Positions 42,319 through 51,067 of a stretch of DNA of 64,000 bases are shown one piece after another. This DNA comes from Burkholderia ambifaria. Its GTDB lineage: Bacteria; Pseudomonadota; Gammaproteobacteria; Burkholderiales; Burkholderiaceae. Position numbers and translations under genes: made by a program. The DNA is taken from contig NZ_LKPJ01000016.1 in NCBI RefSeq assembly GCF_001443045.1, forward strand, positions 1 through 64,000. Reading direction: 5' to 3'. The notes under the pieces were generated by a model. It was not told the DNA's origin and did not search any database. It saw nothing but the letters and a program-made list of their open reading frames with translations. Position 1 is the first letter of the stretch, and every line of letters begins with the position of its first letter.

Positions 42319-43383
42319 TTACTTCTGGCCGAGCCAGACCGCGAACTTCTGGTTCAGGTCGTCGGAATGATCGGCCCAGAATGCGATGTTGGTGTCGATC
42401 GCGTTCTTCTGGTTCTGCGGCGCGGTCGGCAGGTACGGCGCGACCTTGGGATCGACCAGCTTGACCGACGACTGGCGCAGCGGCCCGAGCGCCGTGGCCG
42501 TGGCCAGCTTCGCGAGGGCCTCGGTCGAGGTCGCGTGGCGAATGAAGTCCTGTGCGGCCTTCTGGTTCTTCGCCCCCTTCACGATCGCATAGCCTTCGAT
42601 GTTCTTGACTTCACCATCCCACAGGAATCCGAACGGTTTCTTGTCCTGCGTGGCGGCGACGTAGATCCGGTTGTTGTAGGCGCTCGTCATCGTCACTTCG
42701 CCGTCGGCCAGCAGCTGCGGCGGCTGCGCGCCGGTTTCCCACCAGACGATCGACGACTTGATCGTATCCAGCTTCCGGAATGCGCGCTTCAGGCCGTCGG
42801 GCGTCGCGAGCGTCTTGTAGACGTCCGCGGCGGGGACGCCGTCGGCGAGCAGCGCCCATTCGAGCGCGGCTTCCGGCGACTTGCGCAGCCCGCGCTTGCC
42901 GGGGAACCGCTTCAGGTCGAAGAAGTCCGCGATCTTCGTCGGCTCGCCGCCCTTGAACGCATTCTTGTTGTACGTGATCACCGTGGACCATGCGACGTTG
43001 CCGACCAGGCAGTCCGACAGGCCGCCCGGCATGAAGTCGGACTTGGCCGCGGCACCCGTCGAGGCTGCCGGCAGGGACGCGGGATTGATCTTCTCGAGCA
43101 GACCTTCGTCGCACGCGCGCGTTGCGTCGGCGAGCTGCATGTCGACCACGTCCCACGTGACGTTCTTCGTCTCGACCTGGCTGCGGATCTGGGCAATCCC
43201 GCCGTTGTACGTATCGGTCTTGACGTTCGTTCCCGATTGCGACGCGAACGGACGCACGGCGGTCGCGTTTTGCGCGTCCTGATACGAGCCGCCCCATGAC
43301 GAGAAAACGAGTTCGGCGGCCGTGGCCGGCAGCGCCGCCATGCCGATCACGACGAGTGCCAACGCCTTCAAAGAGTGATTCAT
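42319..43383 (-). CDS. Polyamine/opine-type ABC transporter substrate-binding protein
   Basis: 354 residues. It has a signal peptide (MNHSLKALALVVIGMAALPA, cleavage near residue 22) and the class II fold of PotD-type binding proteins (LVFSSWGGSYQDAQ near 25-38; VVDMQLADATRACDEGLLEK). The matching ATPase and two permeases (49994-53419) are of the PotABC type and otherwise lack a receptor, so this protein is their likely partner even though it is encoded separately, 6.6 kb away on the other strand. The ligand is probably a cationic compound from the betaine or proline pathways (inference). Its promoter faces the amidohydrolase-like gene across a 416-bp gap. Confidence 0.85.
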   Translation of the reverse strand: MNHSLKALALVVIGMAALPATAAELVFSSWGGSYQDAQNATAVRPFASQSGTNVKTDTYNGGIAQIRSQVETKNVTWDVVDMQLADATRACDEGLLEKINPASLPAASTGAAAKSDFMPGGLSDCLVGNVAWSTVITYNKNAFKGGEPTKIADFFDLKRFPGKRGLRKSPEAALEWALLADGVPAADVYKTLATPDGLKRAFRKLDTIKSSIVWWETGAQPPQLLADGEVTMTSAYNNRIYVAATQDKKPFGFLWDGEVKNIEGYAIVKGAKNQKAAQDFIRHATSTEALAKLATATALGPLRQSSVKLVDPKVAPYLPTAPQNQKNAIDTNIAFWADHSDDLNQKFAVWLGQK

Positions 43384-43799
43384 TTAAAGCCTCACCAAGA
43401 AATGTGCAGAAGTCTCCGCGATAGTTTTCGAGCGGCAGGCGGCCTTCGGTCGAAGCCGGAAATGGCGCGTCTGCCGCGGTCGGCACATCCATCTGAATCT
43501 CCGCCGCGCGCCCTTTCGCGTGATCGGGCTGGCGGCGGGTACTCATACGTCGTGCTTGCGAGCTGCCTTCGATGATGCCGCGATCCGCAAGCCCGCGTTC
43601 CGGTCGCGAATCGATCTTGGGGTGGACGAAATTGCACCGACGCTTCGCAACGGACGCTTATGCATAGATAAAGGCGCGCTTACGATATCGCGCCGACCGC
43701 GCGCGACGCGTAGTGTTGACCGACGCGCGAACATGAACACGCGTGTCACCGGTTCGTGCCGCGTGACGCGCGTGCGGACACCAAATCGAGGGCGACGCT
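43384..43799. promoter_or_regulatory. Divergent promoter gap with an inverted repeat
   Basis: Separates the binding-protein gene (minus) from the N-formylglutamate amidohydrolase-like gene (plus). An inverted repeat GGCGCG-N10-CGCGCC lies at 43673-43694, about 105 bases upstream of the latter gene. AT-rich sequence near 43655-43672 may hold a promoter. No gene was recognised. Confidence 0.4.
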
Positions 43800-44603
43800 A
43801 TGTACGATGAGGCCGGCGGTCAGATCTATCGCGGCGACGGGCCGATACTGGTTGCGGCGCCGCATGTCGGGACGGCGATTCCGGAGGCGTTGCAGGCGCT
43901 GCGCGCGTGGCGCGCCGTGCAGGAGATGCCGGTGGATCCGGGCGGCGCAAGACTCCGGGAAGCCGCCGCGGCGCGCGGGATGTCCTGCATCGCCGCGCGC
44001 ATGCATCCGTGCGTAATCGACGTCAACATGGCCGCCGACCCTCAGTCGCTTGCGTCCGAACTCGGCCGCAGCGCGCTGTGCCGGCCCCATTCCCCATCGG
44101 GGGAGCGCCTTTACGGCGGGATGGCCGAGCTGTCGGAAGTCGAAGTGATGCGGCGCGTACGACAGTACTGGCAGCCCTATCACGACGCACTCGCCACGGA
44201 GTTGAAACGGCTGCGCCAGATCCATGGCGACGTGCTGCTCGTCGTGCCGCACGCAAGCTCGCGGCTGTCGCCGTTTCAACACCCGTCCGGCGCGTCCGAT
44301 TGCAACGTGGGAACGAACCGCGGGGCATCGTGCGACAAGCTCCTCGTCAGCACCCTGACGAAGTCGGTCAAGCGCAGCGGGCGCTCGTGGGTCGTCAACG
44401 GCAAACTGGCCGACGCCTTTGCGGCACAGCACTACGGAATGCCTGCGGCCGGCGTGCACGTCGTCGAACTGGAGGTCGCCGGCAAGTGGCGGGAGGCGTG
44501 CGAGGCCGCACCTGTCGCCAAGTCGACCGCCAACGAGTTCGACGGGCTGCTCGGCCATCTGCTGGACGCGCTGTCGACGCTGGCGAACGCCGAGGGTGCG
44601 TGA
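43800..44603 (+). CDS. Degenerate N-formylglutamate amidohydrolase-family paralogue
   Basis: 267 residues, colinear with the HutG-like protein at 57558-58361 (shared YWQPYHxxLxxELxRLxxxHG, VGTNRGASCDK, and YGMPAxGVH blocks). It keeps His22 (VAAPHVGTAIP) and His151 (VVPHASSRL). It has lost the motif AADTDWHLD found at the active site of its paralogue, where it has MPVDPGGAR instead. The Glu of the WEAHS motif is also replaced by Pro. It is probably catalytically altered or inactive, or uses other ligands and another substrate. It is divergent from the binding-protein gene and is followed by a LysR gene on the same strand, 77 bases on. No histidine-utilisation genes are close. Confidence 0.75.
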   Translation: MYDEAGGQIYRGDGPILVAAPHVGTAIPEALQALRAWRAVQEMPVDPGGARLREAAAARGMSCIAARMHPCVIDVNMAADPQSLASELGRSALCRPHSPSGERLYGGMAELSEVEVMRRVRQYWQPYHDALATELKRLRQIHGDVLLVVPHASSRLSPFQHPSGASDCNVGTNRGASCDKLLVSTLTKSVKRSGRSWVVNGKLADAFAAQHYGMPAAGVHVVELEVAGKWREACEAAPVAKSTANEFDGLLGHLLDALSTLANAEGA

Positions 44604-44680
44604 GCAATGCATCGCGAGATCGATTCCCGTCGAGGGCTTCAGGGCGACACCATCCCGTGCTACAGTCATCTGTCACTTTG

Positions 44681-45691
44681 ATGGCCATCATGAAAGATAG
44701 CGGACCTGAACGGTATCCCGACTGGGATCTCCTTGCCAGCTGGCTGGCGGTCGTGGAAGCGGGGTCCATCTCCGATGCCGCCGATCGACTGAACATCTCG
44801 CAAGCGGGTGTGTCGCAGCGCATCAAGGCGCTGGAGACGCTGCTCGACACCACGCTGCTCGACCGTGCGACCCGGCCTGCCAGGCCGACCGCAGCCGGCC
44901 AGCGTCTGTTCGAGCACGCCGCGTCGCTGCTGCAGAGCGCGGACCAGATGGTGGAGAGCGTGCGCAACGTGTCGCGGGCCAAGCGCGTCGTCGTGCGGCT
45001 CGGATGCGTGGATTCGTTTGCCGCGACGATCGGCCCGATCATCATCAAGGCGCTGTCGGGCGCATCGCACCAGATCCGGCTCTGGTCCGGCATCACACCG
45101 ACGCTCGACGCGCAACTGGAAGCCCGTCAGCTTGACGTTGCCGTGACGACGAGCGGCACCACGCCGGCCATGGGCATTCGCAAGCAGAAGCTGTTTTCCG
45201 AGCCGTACTTCGTCGTGTTGCCCAAAGGCTTCGAAATCGATCGTTTGACGACACTGACCGAGTTGGGCAAGCATCTTCAGTTCATTCGCTACAGTGCGCG
45301 ATCGGTCATCGGCCAGCATGTGGATGCGTACCTCGCCGCGCATGCCGAGCACATCGAGCGATCGTGCGAATTCGATGCGACGGATCCGGCGCTGAGCCTC
45401 GTGGCCGCCGGGCTCGGCTTCGCGATCACCACACCGCTGTGCGTGTGGCAATCGCGTCACTATGTTCCGGACATCACCGTCGTGCCGCTCACGGCGTTCT
45501 CGCGGCACGGCCGGCCGTATGCCGGCCTCAGCCGTTCGTTTTACCTGTCGTACCGCGAGAACGAGCTGGGCCATCTGCCCGCGGATCTCTACGACCTGCT
45601 TCGCCGTGCTTACGAACGCCAGGTGTCGCGCGATATCGCGAGGACGCTGTCGCTGAAGCCGGAAGACGTCTACCTGCCCGAAGCCGATTGA
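44681..45691 (+). CDS. LysR-family transcriptional regulator
   Basis: 336 residues. The DNA-binding domain occupies about residues 16-66 (DLLASWLAVVEAGSISDAAD, then NISQAGVSQRIKALETLLDT). The effector domain has the usual alternating fold. ATG 44681 and ATG 44690 are both in frame with no strong ribosome site. It follows the degenerate amidohydrolase paralogue, and its 3' end overlaps the convergent TetR gene by 22 bases. The binding-protein gene and the paralogue are its closest possible targets. No ligand can be named. Confidence 0.82.
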   Translation: MAIMKDSGPERYPDWDLLASWLAVVEAGSISDAADRLNISQAGVSQRIKALETLLDTTLLDRATRPARPTAAGQRLFEHAASLLQSADQMVESVRNVSRAKRVVVRLGCVDSFAATIGPIIIKALSGASHQIRLWSGITPTLDAQLEARQLDVAVTTSGTTPAMGIRKQKLFSEPYFVVLPKGFEIDRLTTLTELGKHLQFIRYSARSVIGQHVDAYLAAHAEHIERSCEFDATDPALSLVAAGLGFAITTPLCVWQSRHYVPDITVVPLTAFSRHGRPYAGLSRSFYLSYRENELGHLPADLYDLLRRAYERQVSRDIARTLSLKPEDVYLPEAD

Positions 45692-46377
45692 TTCCCGTGC
45701 GCGCCGGCGCCGTCCGGCGTCTGTCGCCGGGATGTGCCGCGCATGTTCAGCCGCCAGATCTGCCCGGTCGCATCGTCGATCATGCCGTGGAATATCCCGA
45801 TCACTTCATCGATCGTGATGGTGCTGGCCACACGGTGCTCGATCCACAGCCCGTGCACCAGCGCCATCGCCTGAATGGCCCAGATCGTGGCCATGGTCCT
45901 GTCGCACCCGGCGTTTCGCAGGTCGTGAATGAAGTTCGATCGCAGGCGCCTGGAAAAGGCGGTGCATAGCCGCCGCACTTCGTCGTCGTGGGCGGACGAA
46001 CTCCACATGTGCGGCCAGACGTTGGCCGCGCCGGGGCTCAGGACTTCATCGCTGAAGCACATGTCCGCCGTGAATTTCATGCGCTCGACCGGGTCGGCGA
46101 TGCCTCGCCGGCCGGCGGTGAGCTGTTCGCGCACGCGCCTGATCAGATACACGAACGTCTTGTAGACCAGGTTGTTCTTGTTATCGAAATGGTGGTGCAC
46201 CAGGCCGACCGACACACGGGCGTATTCGCTGACTTTGCGGATCGTCAGGTTCTCCAGCCCGACTTGCCCGACGACTTCGAGCGTCGAATCGATCAGCTTG
46301 AGGCGCATGCCCTCGTATTGTGCGGATTCGTCCTTGCGGCCGTCGGAAACGGTTCCGCGGCGGCTGCCATCTTCCAT
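45670..46377 (-). CDS. TetR/AcrR-family repressor, BetI-like
   Basis: 235 residues. The TetR helix-turn-helix is at about 40-66 (VGQVGLENLTIRKVSEYARV, then SVGLVHHHFDNKNNL), close in pattern to BetI (choline/betaine repressor). The C-terminal all-helical domain binds the ligand and forms the dimer. ATG 46377 has GGAG seven bases upstream. Three copies of a TGAAC-N4-GTTCA palindrome lie in the 419-bp divergent gap to the amino-acid binding-protein gene. This makes autoregulation and repression of that gene very likely. The ligand may be a betaine or amino acid (inference). Its 3' end overlaps the LysR gene. Confidence 0.85.
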   Translation of the reverse strand: MEDGSRRGTVSDGRKDESAQYEGMRLKLIDSTLEVVGQVGLENLTIRKVSEYARVSVGLVHHHFDNKNNLVYKTFVYLIRRVREQLTAGRRGIADPVERMKFTADMCFSDEVLSPGAANVWPHMWSSSAHDDEVRRLCTAFSRRLRSNFIHDLRNAGCDRTMATIWAIQAMALVHGLWIEHRVASTITIDEVIGIFHGMIDDATGQIWRLNMRGTSRRQTPDGAGAHGNQSASGR

Positions 46378-46474
46378 GATCGTGCTCCGTGCCTTCCAGA
46401 TTGAACGCTGCTTGCCGTCATTCCGTGCGGAGCAGTGAGGGGTTCGCACGATGATAGCGCCGAATGCGCGTGAC

Positions 46475-46488
46475 TGAACAAACGTTCA
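46475..46488. promoter_or_regulatory. Probable TetR operator, copy 1
   Basis: TGAACAAACGTTCA: two 5-bp arms with a four-base spacer, 98 bp upstream of the TetR start. It is identical to copy 3. Confidence 0.65.
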
Positions 46489-46531
46489 TGCCGATCCGGT
46501 GGGGATCGATGCTTGCATTTTTCAGTGTGAT

Positions 46532-46545
46532 TGAACAGATGTTCA
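46532..46545. promoter_or_regulatory. Probable TetR operator, copy 2
   Basis: TGAACAGATGTTCA: the same arms with a changed spacer, mid-way in the 46378-46796 gap, 44 bp from copy 1. It probably affects both promoters. Confidence 0.65.
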
Positions 46546-46680
46546 TGCATAGTCGAGTCGAATCGGCGGGCGCATGGCAGAAAACGACAAATTATTAGTG
46601 TTAACGTGCATGCAGACCGTGCGTTTTTATTTTTGATATCAGGCAGGCCGGTTATATAGTACAGCGAGCCGTGCATGTAC

Positions 46681-46694
46681 TGAACAAACGTTCA
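46681..46694. promoter_or_regulatory. Probable TetR operator, copy 3
   Basis: TGAACAAACGTTCA, identical to copy 1, 103 bp upstream of the binding-protein start. It lies where it could block that gene's promoter. Confidence 0.65.
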
Positions 46695-46796
46695 GATTCA
46701 TTGGTCGATATGTGACCCTGATAATCGGGGCCGGATGTCGAGCCAAGCCGTCACGGCGATTGATCTCTCCTTTCCTTTCTCTGCGGGACTGAACCC

Positions 46797-47945
46797 ATGC
46801 TCAATTTTTCGCACAAGGCGCTCGCCACCGGCCTGAGCGCCATTGCGTTGTCCGTCGCCTGCGGTGCGGCCTACGGGCAACAGGTCGTCAAGATCGGTGT
46901 CTCGAGTCCGCTCACCGGGCAGAGCGCGGCAAGCGGCAAGGACATCGAGAACGGCGTGCGCCTCGCGATCGAGGAGGCGAATGCGCAGCACATCAAGCTG
47001 GGCGGCCAGGAAGTCCGTTTCGAGCTCGATGCGGTCGACGACCAGGGCGACCCGCGCATCGGCGTGCAGGTCGCGCAAAAACTCGTCGACGATGGTGTGG
47101 CCGCGGTGGTCGGCTACTACAACTCCGGCGTGGCGCTGCCGTCCGCGCCGATTTTCGCGAAAGCCGGCATTCCGCTGATCGATCCGGCGGCGACCAATCC
47201 GGCCATTACGCGCCAGGGGTTGAAGACCGTCTTCCGCATCATTGCGACCGACGCGCAGAACTCCGGCAATGCCGGCAAGTACGCGGTGACCGTCACGAAG
47301 GCGCGGCGCATCGCGGTGATGGACGACCGCACCGCGTTCGGCCAGGGCGCGGTGGAGGAGTTCAAGAAGGCCGTCGCCGCGGCCGGCGGCAAGATCGAGC
47401 TGGCGGAATACACGAACGACAAGGCCGTCGAATTCAACGCGCAGCTCACGAACGTGAAGGCCGCACAGGCCGATCTGCTGTACTTCGGCGGTCTCGACGT
47501 CCAGGGCGGCCTCATCACGAAACGGATGCGGCAACTCGGGATGCGCACCCAGTTCGTCGGCAGCGGCGGCATTGCCGATCGCATCTTCATCAACGACGCG
47601 GGGCCGGCCGCGGAGGGTGCGATGGCGTGGGAATACGGGCGGCCGATCGACTCGCTGCCGCAAGGCAAGGCGTTCGTCCAGAAATACAAGAACCGGTTCG
47701 GTTCCGACATGCTGACCTATGCGCCGTTTGCGTACGACTGCGCGTGGGTGGCGATCAACGCGATGAAGCAGGCCAATTCCGCGAAACCCGCCGACTTCCT
47801 GCCCGCGCTGCGCAACACGCACTACGAAGGCATCACCGGAAAGATCGCGTTCGACGCGAACGGCGACCTCAAGAACCCGACCTCGACGCTCTATCAGGTG
47901 AAGGGCGGCCGCTGGGTTCCGGTCACGACGATCGGGGCGGAGTAA
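46797..47945 (+). CDS. Amino-acid ABC transporter substrate-binding protein (LivK type)
   Basis: 382 residues. A Sec signal peptide (cleavage near residue 27, after AYG-Q) is followed by a type I periplasmic-binding fold (VVKIGVSSPLTGQSAASGKD near 29-48; DDRTAFGQGAVEEFKKAV). It belongs to the same family as the protein at 1867-3012. LivK-type receptors bind branched-chain amino acids, amides or proline-like compounds. It is divergent from the BetI-like repressor and has its operator. It precedes pruA on the same strand by 208 bases, tying uptake to proline/P5C oxidation. There is no permease gene directly adjacent. Confidence 0.85.
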   Translation: MLNFSHKALATGLSAIALSVACGAAYGQQVVKIGVSSPLTGQSAASGKDIENGVRLAIEEANAQHIKLGGQEVRFELDAVDDQGDPRIGVQVAQKLVDDGVAAVVGYYNSGVALPSAPIFAKAGIPLIDPAATNPAITRQGLKTVFRIIATDAQNSGNAGKYAVTVTKARRIAVMDDRTAFGQGAVEEFKKAVAAAGGKIELAEYTNDKAVEFNAQLTNVKAAQADLLYFGGLDVQGGLITKRMRQLGMRTQFVGSGGIADRIFINDAGPAAEGAMAWEYGRPIDSLPQGKAFVQKYKNRFGSDMLTYAPFAYDCAWVAINAMKQANSAKPADFLPALRNTHYEGITGKIAFDANGDLKNPTSTLYQVKGGRWVPVTTIGAE

Positions 47946-48153
47946 GGCCTGTTCACGCCAGTAACGGGCCCGGGCGTCGGCGTTCCATAACGATGTCCGA
48001 TTCTTTGCATAAGTCGACATGAAGAAGCACGGGGCTTTTTTGGCAGCCACTACTCTCGAAACTGAAGTGACCGATTCGGGAAACGCTGCCGAAAACCGCG
48101 CCGATGCGCCATCCCCGATCGGTTTTATCGAAACGATTTGACAAGGAGTTAGC

Positions 48154-49764
48154 GTGAGTTCAGGTGCACAATTTCCGCTGCCGGCCAACGAACCGGAAGT
48201 GTCGTTCCGCCCGGGAACCGAAGCCGCAGACGCACTGAGCAAGGCCCTCGGGCAACGCGAAGTCGTCGACATCCCGACCGTCATCGGCGGGAAGAAATAT
48301 TTCTCGAACGATACGGTCGAGGTGCGCGCGCCGCACGATCATCAACGCGTGCTGGCCCGCATCCACCGCCCGACCGAAGCGCAGGTGTCGGAAGCCATCG
48401 CGAGCTCGAAAGCGGTGGCGCGCGACTGGGCGAGCCTCACGCACGCCAGCCGCGCGACGATTCTGCATCGGGCCGCCGAAATCATCGCGACGCGCCTGCG
48501 CGTGAAGATCAACGCGGCGACGATGCTCGGCCAGAGCAAGACGATCGACCAGGCCGAGCCGGACAGCGCGTGCGAGCTCATCGACTTCCTGCGCTTCAAC
48601 GCGTTCAATGCGCAGCGCGTGTACGCCGAACAGCCGCTGTCGGTGCCGAGCGCGGTCAACCGCGCCGACTGGCGTCCGCTCGAAGGCTTCGTGTATGCGG
48701 TCTCGCCGTTCAACTTCACGGCCATCGGCGGCAACCTGACGACCGCGCCGGCGATCATGGGCAATACGGTGCTCTGGAAGCCGTCCGAAAAGTCGGCGCT
48801 CGCGAATTACATTTTCTACGAAGCGCTGGAGGAGGCGGGCCTGCCGCCGGGCGTCATCAACTTCGTGCCCGGCGACGCCGAGATGACCACGCGCGTCGCG
48901 CTCGCTTCGCGCGATCTGGCCGGTATCCATTTCACGGGTTCGTCGGCGGTGTTCCAGTCGCTGTGGAAGGGCGTGGCGTCGAAGGTCGACGCGTTCCGCA
49001 CGATTCCGCGTCTCGTCGGCGAAACGGGCGGCAAGGATTTCGTGCTGGCGCATGCGTCGGCGAACCCGTCCGAAGTGGCGATCGCGCTGATTCGCGGCGC
49101 ATTCGAGTACCAGGGCCAGAAGTGCAGCGCCGCATCGCGCGCCTATGTTCCGAGCAGCCTGTGGCCGGCGGTGAGCAAGGAACTGCGCGAGCGCCTGGCG
49201 GAACTGAAGGTCGGCGACGTCGCCGACGCGAGCACCTTCATGGGTGCGGTGATTTCGCAGGCGTCGTACCAGAAGCTCGCACGCGTGATCGGTGCCGCCA
49301 AGGAAGACAGCGCGGTGACCGTCGTGTCGGGCGGCAAGACCTGGTCGGATCCCGGCTACTTCGTCGAGCCGACCGTGCTGCAAGTCTCGGATCCGAAGCA
49401 CGCGCTGATGACCGAAGAGCTGTTCGGCCCGGTCCTGTCGGTGTTCGTCTACGACGACAACGCGTGGGCGGACACGCTCGAGCTCATCGATGCGACGAGC
49501 CCGTACGCGCTGACCGGCTCGATCTTCAGCACCGACCGCTTCGCGCTGCACCAGGCCGAAGCCGCGCTGATCAACGCCGCGGGCAACCTGTACCTGAACG
49601 ACAAGCCGACCGGCGCGATGATCGGCCAGCAACCGTTCGGCGGCGGTCGGGCGAGCGGCACGAACGACAAGGCGGGCTCGTACCTGAACCTGCTGCGCTG
49701 GGCGTCGCCGCGCGTGGTCAAGGAAACGTACCTGCCGCCGCGTGAGTGGCGATTCGGCGAGTAA
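48154..49764 (+). CDS. pruA: L-glutamate gamma-semialdehyde (P5C) dehydrogenase, stand-alone
   Basis: 536 residues, of the group-2 (mitochondrial ALDH4-like) type. Catalytic residues are intact: Glu290 in VGETGGKDFVLA and Cys324 in YQGQKCSAASR. The SPFNFTAIGGNLTTAP and FTGSSAVFQSLWK motifs bind NAD. It oxidises glutamate semialdehyde, in equilibrium with P5C, to glutamate. GTG 48154 is chosen because AAGGAG lies six bases before it and the next ATG is far inside. It precedes the ABC transporter genes and putA on the same strand. PutA here has a dead aldehyde domain (see putA), so this enzyme must complete proline oxidation. Confidence 0.92.
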   Translation: MSSGAQFPLPANEPEVSFRPGTEAADALSKALGQREVVDIPTVIGGKKYFSNDTVEVRAPHDHQRVLARIHRPTEAQVSEAIASSKAVARDWASLTHASRATILHRAAEIIATRLRVKINAATMLGQSKTIDQAEPDSACELIDFLRFNAFNAQRVYAEQPLSVPSAVNRADWRPLEGFVYAVSPFNFTAIGGNLTTAPAIMGNTVLWKPSEKSALANYIFYEALEEAGLPPGVINFVPGDAEMTTRVALASRDLAGIHFTGSSAVFQSLWKGVASKVDAFRTIPRLVGETGGKDFVLAHASANPSEVAIALIRGAFEYQGQKCSAASRAYVPSSLWPAVSKELRERLAELKVGDVADASTFMGAVISQASYQKLARVIGAAKEDSAVTVVSGGKTWSDPGYFVEPTVLQVSDPKHALMTEELFGPVLSVFVYDDNAWADTLELIDATSPYALTGSIFSTDRFALHQAEAALINAAGNLYLNDKPTGAMIGQQPFGGGRASGTNDKAGSYLNLLRWASPRVVKETYLPPREWRFGE

Positions 49765-49805
49765 GCCCGGGCAGGTTTTCCGCGAAGCTTTGCATGAGGT
49801 CAGGG

Positions 49806-49979
49806 TGCGAAGCATGGGACCGGAGCCGATGCTGAAGCAAGGCTCCGGTCGACGCAGGCGCACGTGCGCCGACTCTGATCAATCGTGAAGCATGGGATCG
49901 GATGCGAAGCATGGGGCCGGAGTAAGTGCTGAAGCACTGACTCCGGCCGACATAAAGCGCTGAAGCGCCAACTCTGACC
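49806..49979 (+). repeat. Tandem pair of hairpin-forming units between pruA and the ABC ATPase gene
   Basis: Two units of about 75 nt (49807-49880 and 49904-49978) share an order of parts: a GCGAAGCATGGG start, a first hairpin and a second hairpin, then a CTCTGA end. Hairpin 1 is CCGGAGCC/GGCTCCGG in unit A and GGCCGGAGT/ACTCCGGCC in unit B; the closing pair changes on both arms together. Hairpin 2 is GGCGCACGTGCGCC in A and GCGC-TGAA-GCGC in B. A third copy of the start sequence, GAAGCATGGGATCGGA, lies between them at 49888. GCTGAAGC loops recur. The layout suggests a folded transcript element before the ABC genes, such as an attenuator, processing site or aptamer pair. Confidence 0.6.
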
Positions 49980-49993
49980 CACAGGAGAATACG

Positions 49994-51067
49994 ATGTCGA
50001 CGATCGTCTCATTCAAGAACGTCCAGAAGACTTACGACGGCGAAACGCTGGTCGTGAAAAATCTCAACCTCGAGATCGAGCAGGGCGAATTTCTCACGAT
50101 GCTGGGGCCGTCCGGGTCGGGCAAGACGACCTGCCTGATGATGCTCGCGGGCTTCGAAACCGCCACGCACGGCGAGATTCTCCTCCAGGGCAAACCGATC
50201 AACCGGATCCCGCCGGAGCGCCGCAACATCGGCATGGTGTTCCAGAGCTATGCGCTGTTTCCGCACAAGTCGGTCGCGGAGAACCTCGCGTTTCCGTTGA
50301 AGGTCCGGAAGGTCTCCAAAAGCGAGATCGACACGAAAGTGATGCGGGCGCTGCGGATGGTCAACATGGAGAAGTTCGCGAACCGCATGCCGGCGCAGTT
50401 GTCCGGCGGCCAGCAGCAGCGCATTGCCGTGGCACGCGCACTCGTGTTCGAGCCGGCGCTGGTGCTGATGGACGAGCCGCTCGGCGCGCTCGACAAACAG
50501 CTGCGCGAGCAGATGCAGTACGAAATCAAGCAGATTCACGAGCAGAGCGGACTGACCGTCGTCTACGTCACGCACGACCAGGGCGAAGCGATGACGATGT
50601 CGGACCGGATCGCCGTGTTCAACAACGGCATCATCCAGCAGCTCGCGTCGCCGTCGGAGCTCTACGAGAAGCCCGCAAACGCGTTCGTCGCGCGCTTCAT
50701 CGGCGAGAGCAACGAGCTCAACGGCGTCGTGTCCTCGCTCGACCATCCGCGCTGCGTCGTTCGCCTCGACGGCGGTCAGGCGATCCATGCCAGCGCGAAC
50801 GGCGGGATCCAGCTGTCGGGCAACACCAGCGTGTCGTTGCGTCCCGAGCGCATCGCGGTGGGCGAGCAGGCGCGCGGATGCGACAACGTGTTCAACGCCG
50901 GCGTGAAGGACCTGATCTATTACGGCGACCACCTGCGCATCGTCATGCAGGTGTGCGGCCGTGGCGATTTCATCGTGAAGCTGCCCAACGACGGCGCCGC
51001 GCGCAACCTGCGGATCGGCGACGCCGTCGATATCGGCTGGATGGCCGACGCGTGTCGAGCACTGTAA
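49994..51067 (+). CDS. ABC transporter ATP-binding protein (PotA type)
   Basis: 357 residues. Nucleotide-binding motifs are complete: Walker A GPSGSGKTT (about 38-46), the LSGGQQQR signature (about 136-143), Walker B with the catalytic Glu (LVLMDEPLGALD), and the H-loop THDQGEAM. A TOBE domain makes up the C-terminal third (about 250-357), as in PotA/CysA-type importers. ATG 49994 follows CAGGAG. The two permease genes follow on the same strand. With the binding protein at 42319-43383 they would form a polyamine/opine-class importer. The ligand is probably cationic, but no residue proves betaine specificity. Confidence 0.92.
   Translation: MSTIVSFKNVQKTYDGETLVVKNLNLEIEQGEFLTMLGPSGSGKTTCLMMLAGFETATHGEILLQGKPINRIPPERRNIGMVFQSYALFPHKSVAENLAFPLKVRKVSKSEIDTKVMRALRMVNMEKFANRMPAQLSGGQQQRIAVARALVFEPALVLMDEPLGALDKQLREQMQYEIKQIHEQSGLTVVYVTHDQGEAMTMSDRIAVFNNGIIQQLASPSELYEKPANAFVARFIGESNELNGVVSSLDHPRCVVRLDGGQAIHASANGGIQLSGNTSVSLRPERIAVGEQARGCDNVFNAGVKDLIYYGDHLRIVMQVCGRGDFIVKLPNDGAARNLRIGDAVDIGWMADACRAL

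Noticed and set aside
46698..48284. Long open frame antisense to the binding-protein gene
   Set aside because: It mirrors the codon structure of the well-supported plus-strand gene, has no family likeness and crosses the operator gap.
49765..49993. CRISPR-like array suggested by the repeats between pruA and the ABC genes
   Set aside because: Only two full units and one partial, no uniform spacers and no cas genes; stems covary, which fits folded RNA better.
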